Shown piece after piece: positions 4,988 through 8,052 of a DNA stretch of 8,052 bases. The translations under genes were made by a program, and so were the position numbers. Origin of the DNA: Anaerolineales bacterium (lineage in GTDB: Bacteria > Chloroflexota > Anaerolineae > Anaerolineales > UBA6663); assembly GCA_017999235.1 (NCBI GenBank), contig JAGOBN010000154.1, forward strand, positions 1-8,052. Reading direction: 5' to 3'. The notes under the pieces are model-generated. The model searched no databases. It saw only the letters and a list, made by a program, of their open reading frames with translations, and had not been told where the DNA came from. Within the stretch, counting starts at the first letter, position 1; the number at the start of each line of letters is the position of its first letter.

Positions 4988-7462
4988 ATGCCTGAGCGTT
5001 TAGAACCCGATATCGCCCTGTTGAACATCGCCGGCGGCCGGCCGCTGACGGCTGAACCGCCCGGTTTGGCCAGCTTTACGCCGCCCCGCAAGGCCGCGCG
5101 CGGCCGCGAGCGCGACACGGTGTTCCTGGGCCTGGGCCTGCGCGCCCGGGCGCCGCTCTCGGCCGAACAGACCGCGGACCGCCTGGCCGCGCTCCTGCAG
5201 CTCGCCGCCGCCACGTTCTATGGGACGCCCGGCTCGGTCACCGCCGCCGCCCGGCAGGCGCTGTTGGCCGTCAACCAGAAACTGCTGGATGAAAACCTGC
5301 GCGAGGGCGCCACAGTGCAGGGCGGGCTGATCTGCGCCGTCCTGCGCGGCACTGATTTCTACGCCGTCGTGTGCGGGGCGGGGCTGGTGGTGGTCACCCA
5401 CCCCACCGCCGTGGAGCGCTTCCCGGCCGCCGCCAGCCGTCCGCTGGGTCTGAGCGACGTCCTAGATGCCCAGTATTTCCACACCGCCCTGAACGCCGGC
5501 GATTACTTGGCCATCACCCAAAGCGCCCGCTGGACCGAGGCGGCCTTAAGCGGGCTGGGCGGCCTGGCGACCTTAAGCGCCGTCGGGGAGCGGCTCAAGG
5601 AAGCCGGCGGCCCGGATTTCACGGCTCTGGCCGCGCGGCTGGAGCCGGAAGGTTCGCTGGGAACCGGCCCCACGCCGGCGCCCACCCCCAGCGCCACGCC
5701 GGCCTTCTCCCTGGCCTCCTTCACCGGCTCCGCGGCTGGCTTGGCGGACCGTTTGCGCCGGCCGCCGGCCGCCCCCGCGCCCGTGGAGCCGGCGCCGGCC
5801 GCCGCCCCTCCGCCGGTGGTGGAACCCGCGCGCCCCGCCCCGCCGGAGCCGGCGCCGCCGGCCGAGGCCTCGCCCGCGACTGATTGGCAAGACCTGTTGC
5901 GGCGCACCGAGCACTGGCGCGAAGACGCCGGCCGCGCTGCCGTGGGCCGCGACCCGGCCGCTGACCAGGCGGCGGCTGATCTGGCGCCGGTCCCCGTGCC
6001 GCGGCCCGCGCGGACCGAACCAGCCCCGGCCAGTCCGCCCCCGGCTGAGCGGGAACCCGAGCCGGAGACTGAGGCGCCCCCGCCCTTTACCCGAGAGGCC
6101 GCGCCGCGCTTCCAGCTAGATACCGGGGCATGGGGCGAGCGTTTGCGCGCCGGCGCGCGCTCATTTGGGCGCGCCCTGGGCGTGACCGTGACGGAGGCCG
6201 GCCGCAGTGTGAGCCGGCTGCTGGCGCGCGCCATGCCGGAAGGGACCCTGCAGCGCGACGGCATGTTCACCATCCCGACCTCGGTCCAGATTAGCGTGGC
6301 GGTCATTATGCCCCTGCTGATTGTGGCCGTGGTGGCCCTGATCTACATCCAACGCGGTCAAACCGAGCAATTCCAGGAAGCCCTGCAGCAGGTCCAGGTG
6401 GAAGTGACCAAGGGCCGGCTGGCGGCGGACCCGCTGGCGGCGCGCGGCAACTGGGAGGCGGCCGTGGCCGCCGCCGACCGCGCCGAAGCCCTGCGGCCGG
6501 ACGATCTCCAGGTGGGGCAGTTGCGCCTAGAGGCGCAAAGCCGGCTGGACGAATTGGATTGGACGACGCGGCTGGAATATGTGCCGCTGGTGCCGGGCGG
6601 CTTTGGTCCGGAGGCCCGGCTGGCCCAGCTCACCCTGATCGGCCGGGATGTATATGCCCTGGATACAGGCCTGAGCCGCGTGTGGCGCCTGACGCCCAAC
6701 CCGTCCGGCGTGTACGCCCGGGACGAGAACTTTATCTGCGGCAGCGGCCCGCTGGGCCCGCTGACCATTGGCCCGCTGGTGGATATCGGCTATGTGCCGG
6801 CGCCCAACGTGCGCGATGCCGAGGCCGTGATCGCGCTGGACAACGCCGGCGCGCTGCTGTACTGCTCGCCCAATGAGACGCCGCTCGGCAGCTATCTGCC
6901 GGCCCCCACGGCGGGCTGGGTGCAGCCGACGGCGCTGGAACTCTTCGCCGACAGCCTCTACGTGCTGGATATCGGCCAGAACCAGGTCTGGCAGTTCCAA
7001 TCGTCGGGCGGGGTGTTCAATCAGCCGCCGGCCGGCTATTTCTCCAGCGTGGTGTATGACTTGAAAGACGTGGTGGATATCACCATCGCCGGCGGCGATT
7101 TGCTGCTGCTGCGCCAGGATGGGCGGATTTCCATCTGCAGCCGGGCCTCCGGTCTGGAAAGCGCCAACTGCGTGGAAGCGGCGCCGTTTACGGATCAGCG
7201 GCTGGGCCGCGCCGGCGGCGAACGCCTGGCCGACCTGACCGCGCCCGCGCACCTGATCTATGACCAGCCGCCCGAGCCGTCGGTCTTTATCCTGGAGCCC
7301 GCGCGGGCCGCGCTGGTCCAGCTCAGCTTGAAACTGGTGTATACCCGCCAATTCCGGCCGGCACGCGCCCTCGGCGCGCCGCTGACAGCCGTGGCCATCG
7401 ACCCGGCCAAACGGTTCTTCATCGCCACCCGCGACAACGTCTACGTCGCCGCGCGGCCTTAG
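4988..7462 (+). CDS. Degenerate PP2C-like domain, Pro-rich linker, membrane helix and external beta-propeller-like domain
   Basis: The product has 824 residues. Residues 1-220 have the feel of a PPM/PP2C fold: a helix pair AEQTADRLAALLQLA...TAAARQALLAVNQKLLDEN (59-103), the strands GGLICAVLRGTDFYAVVCGAGLVVV (112-136) and GDYLAITQSARWTEAAL (171-187). Where active enzymes have GDS and SDG, this protein has GAG (130-132) and QSA (178-180), and no DG-GG loop is seen, so it is probably a pseudophosphatase. Residues 225-375 are Pro/Ala-rich and disordered, broken by a Trp-containing helix (299-320). One membrane helix follows (433-454). After it comes a short TPR-like helical stalk (456-522), then six repeated strand units (near 554, 613, 655, 703, 764 and 809) with a VYALD/VIALD/LYVLD pattern, suggesting a six-bladed propeller outside the membrane. 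ATG 4988 follows a TATAAT with no ribosome binding site. Ligand and partners are unknown. Confidence 0.85.
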   Translation: MPERLEPDIALLNIAGGRPLTAEPPGLASFTPPRKAARGRERDTVFLGLGLRARAPLSAEQTADRLAALLQLAAATFYGTPGSVTAAARQALLAVNQKLLDENLREGATVQGGLICAVLRGTDFYAVVCGAGLVVVTHPTAVERFPAAASRPLGLSDVLDAQYFHTALNAGDYLAITQSARWTEAALSGLGGLATLSAVGERLKEAGGPDFTALAARLEPEGSLGTGPTPAPTPSATPAFSLASFTGSAAGLADRLRRPPAAPAPVEPAPAAAPPPVVEPARPAPPEPAPPAEASPATDWQDLLRRTEHWREDAGRAAVGRDPAADQAAADLAPVPVPRPARTEPAPASPPPAEREPEPETEAPPPFTREAAPRFQLDTGAWGERLRAGARSFGRALGVTVTEAGRSVSRLLARAMPEGTLQRDGMFTIPTSVQISVAVIMPLLIVAVVALIYIQRGQTEQFQEALQQVQVEVTKGRLAADPLAARGNWEAAVAAADRAEALRPDDLQVGQLRLEAQSRLDELDWTTRLEYVPLVPGGFGPEARLAQLTLIGRDVYALDTGLSRVWRLTPNPSGVYARDENFICGSGPLGPLTIGPLVDIGYVPAPNVRDAEAVIALDNAGALLYCSPNETPLGSYLPAPTAGWVQPTALELFADSLYVLDIGQNQVWQFQSSGGVFNQPPAGYFSSVVYDLKDVVDITIAGGDLLLLRQDGRISICSRASGLESANCVEAAPFTDQRLGRAGGERLADLTAPAHLIYDQPPEPSVFILEPARAALVQLSLKLVYTRQFRPARALGAPLTAVAIDPAKRFFIATRDNVYVAARP

Positions 7463-7482
7463 CCGCGCCGCCAGCCCGACCC

Positions 7483-7515
7483 AAGCCCGCCGCGGAATTG
7501 CGGCGGGCTTTTTTT
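7483..7515 (+). terminator. Rho-independent terminator of the 824-residue protein gene
   Basis: An 11-base-pair perfect stem (7483-7493 with 7500-7510, core GCCCGCCGC/GCGGCGGGC) has a 6-base loop GGAATT and a run of seven T residues (7509-7515). It begins 20 bases after the stop codon. The left arm offers only two A residues, so it probably works mainly for plus-strand transcription and not for the hydrolase gene converging from the right. Confidence 0.92.
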
Positions 7516-7532
7516 ATTGCGGCCCGCCGGCC

Positions 7533-8052
7533 TCAGTGATGATCCGGCAGCGTATGCGCCCAGGCCAGCCGCGCCAGCGCCGCCCAGCCAAAGAAGTCGT
7601 CGGCCTGGGCGGGGACCGCCCGAGCCGGGCTGGCGGGAGCCGAAAACGTGGCGGCCAGGAAGTCCAGCATTTCCGCCCACGCCTGGCCCTGGACACCGCC
7701 TTGCCGGATGGCGTCCACACTGGTGACAAAAGCGTGCGGTTGGCCGTCGTAAATGCTGATCCGATGCGGGATGCCGGCGGCGGTCAGGCCGGTCTCAAAG
7801 GCGCGCACGTCCTCCAATGGAATCGAGCTGTCCGCGCCGCCAAAGATGCCCAGCACCGGCCCCGGCAGGGATTTGAGCCGCTCCGCGTCGGTCACCGGCC
7901 CGCCATAAAAGACCACGGTGCCGGCCACTTGGGGGTTGTGCAGGCTGTAGAGCAGGGCGGAACGCCCGCCAAAGCAGAACCCCGCCACCACGATCTGATC
8001 CGGCCGCGCCTCCGGCTGCGCGGCGGCCCAGGCCAAGACCGCGTCCAAATCA
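7533..8052 (-). CDS. Dienelactone hydrolase family alpha/beta hydrolase, N-terminus outside the window
   Basis: The frame is open at the right edge (an Asp codon at 8051-8049 and a Leu TTG at 8048-8046 precede DAVLAWAAA), so the start lies beyond the window. About 172 C-terminal residues are visible. The family triad is intact: nucleophile Cys in VVAGFCFGG (Cys codon 7974-7976), Asp in IFGGADSSIP and His in YDGQPHAF. The Cys in G-x-C-x-G-G is typical of dienelactone hydrolases rather than the Ser of general esterases. Family members hydrolyse the lactone of 4-carboxymethylenebut-2-en-4-olide in chlorocatechol breakdown, but most have unknown substrates. No catechol genes are nearby, so the substrate is open. 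A tail of about 35 residues after the last core helix (SAPASPARAVPAQADDFFGWAA...) resembles an Ala/Pro linker plus a short amphipathic helix. The gene converges on the terminator at 7483-7515. Confidence 0.9.
   Translation of the reverse strand, partial: DLDAVLAWAAAQPEARPDQIVVAGFCFGGRSALLYSLHNPQVAGTVVFYGGPVTDAERLKSLPGPVLGIFGGADSSIPLEDVRAFETGLTAAGIPHRISIYDGQPHAFVTSVDAIRQGGVQGQAWAEMLDFLAATFSAPASPARAVPAQADDFFGWAALARLAWAHTLPDHH

Noticed and set aside
5700..6080. Apparent repetitive DNA with many GCCGGC-like words
   Set aside because: It encodes the Pro/Ala linker. The same words are scattered across the whole window as a general composition feature, with no regular spacing that would mark a tandem repeat or CRISPR array.
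5503..6306. Open frame on the minus strand (267 codons) with Gly/Ala/Ser repeats
   Set aside because: It mirrors the Pro/Ala-rich linker of the 824-residue protein; the apparent repeats are the antisense of Pro-Ala codons.
6527..7351. Open frame on the minus strand (274 codons) opposite the propeller region
   Set aside because: Its His/Gln/Arg/Gly-rich composition is an antisense artefact. The plus strand shows repeated propeller-like blades and a proper terminator.
8046..8048. TTG as a start codon for the dienelactone hydrolase
   Set aside because: The frame stays open to the window edge and the family needs about 80 more N-terminal residues before the nucleophile Cys, so this is an internal Leu codon.

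Overview
This window reads as GC-rich chromosomal DNA from a free-living bacterium, most likely a member of the Chloroflexota (Anaerolineae or Caldilineae-like). That is an inference from the mix of families (AttH/CrtC-like lipocalin protein, CelD-like acetyltransferase, PBS-lyase-type HEAT repeats, membrane-anchored zinc-ribbon protein, degenerate PP2C-like protein) and from codon use dominated by G/C in third positions. It was not tested by any search. I see no rRNA, tRNA, CRISPR array, complete insertion sequence or phage gene. Genes fill nearly the whole window and no gap exceeds about 120 bases.

Layout, left to right. (1) At 1-109, minus strand, lies the N-terminal piece of an unidentified gene, with a good ribosome binding site. 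(2) At 226-1374, plus strand, is a membrane-anchored or exported AttH/CrtC-type lipocalin-like protein. It is followed after 38 bases by a single-domain response regulator (1413-1802). (3) A strong hairpin terminator at 1806-1835 separates these from a convergent CelD/FemAB-like GNAT acyltransferase (1851-2957, minus). (4) At 3070-4870, minus, is a two-gene operon: a HEAT-repeat protein (4181-4870) and a triple zinc-ribbon membrane protein (3070-4179). They are one base apart and followed by a perfect terminator at 3006-3031. (5) Divergent from that operon, across a 117-base gap with two back-to-back consensus TATAAT boxes, is an 824-residue plus-strand protein (4988-7462): a PP2C-like domain without its metal ligands, a Pro/Ala-rich linker, one membrane helix and an external beta-propeller-like domain. 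It ends at a strong terminator (7483-7515). (6) At the right edge, minus strand, is the C-terminal part of a dienelactone-hydrolase-family enzyme (7533-8052).

The most interesting part is the divergent block 3070-7462. Two single-pass proteins with cytoplasmic adaptor-like domains (zinc ribbons; pseudophosphatase) and uncharacterised external domains share a control region with a soluble HEAT-repeat scaffold. This looks like an undescribed envelope-sensing or scaffolding module, but the functional link is inferred from gene order and architecture only.

The second recurring signal is regulatory. All three plus-strand genes have a -10-like hexamer ending 6-7 bases before the ATG and no usable Shine-Dalgarno sequence, as expected for leaderless mRNAs. 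Two minus-strand genes instead carry clear GGAGG-type sites.
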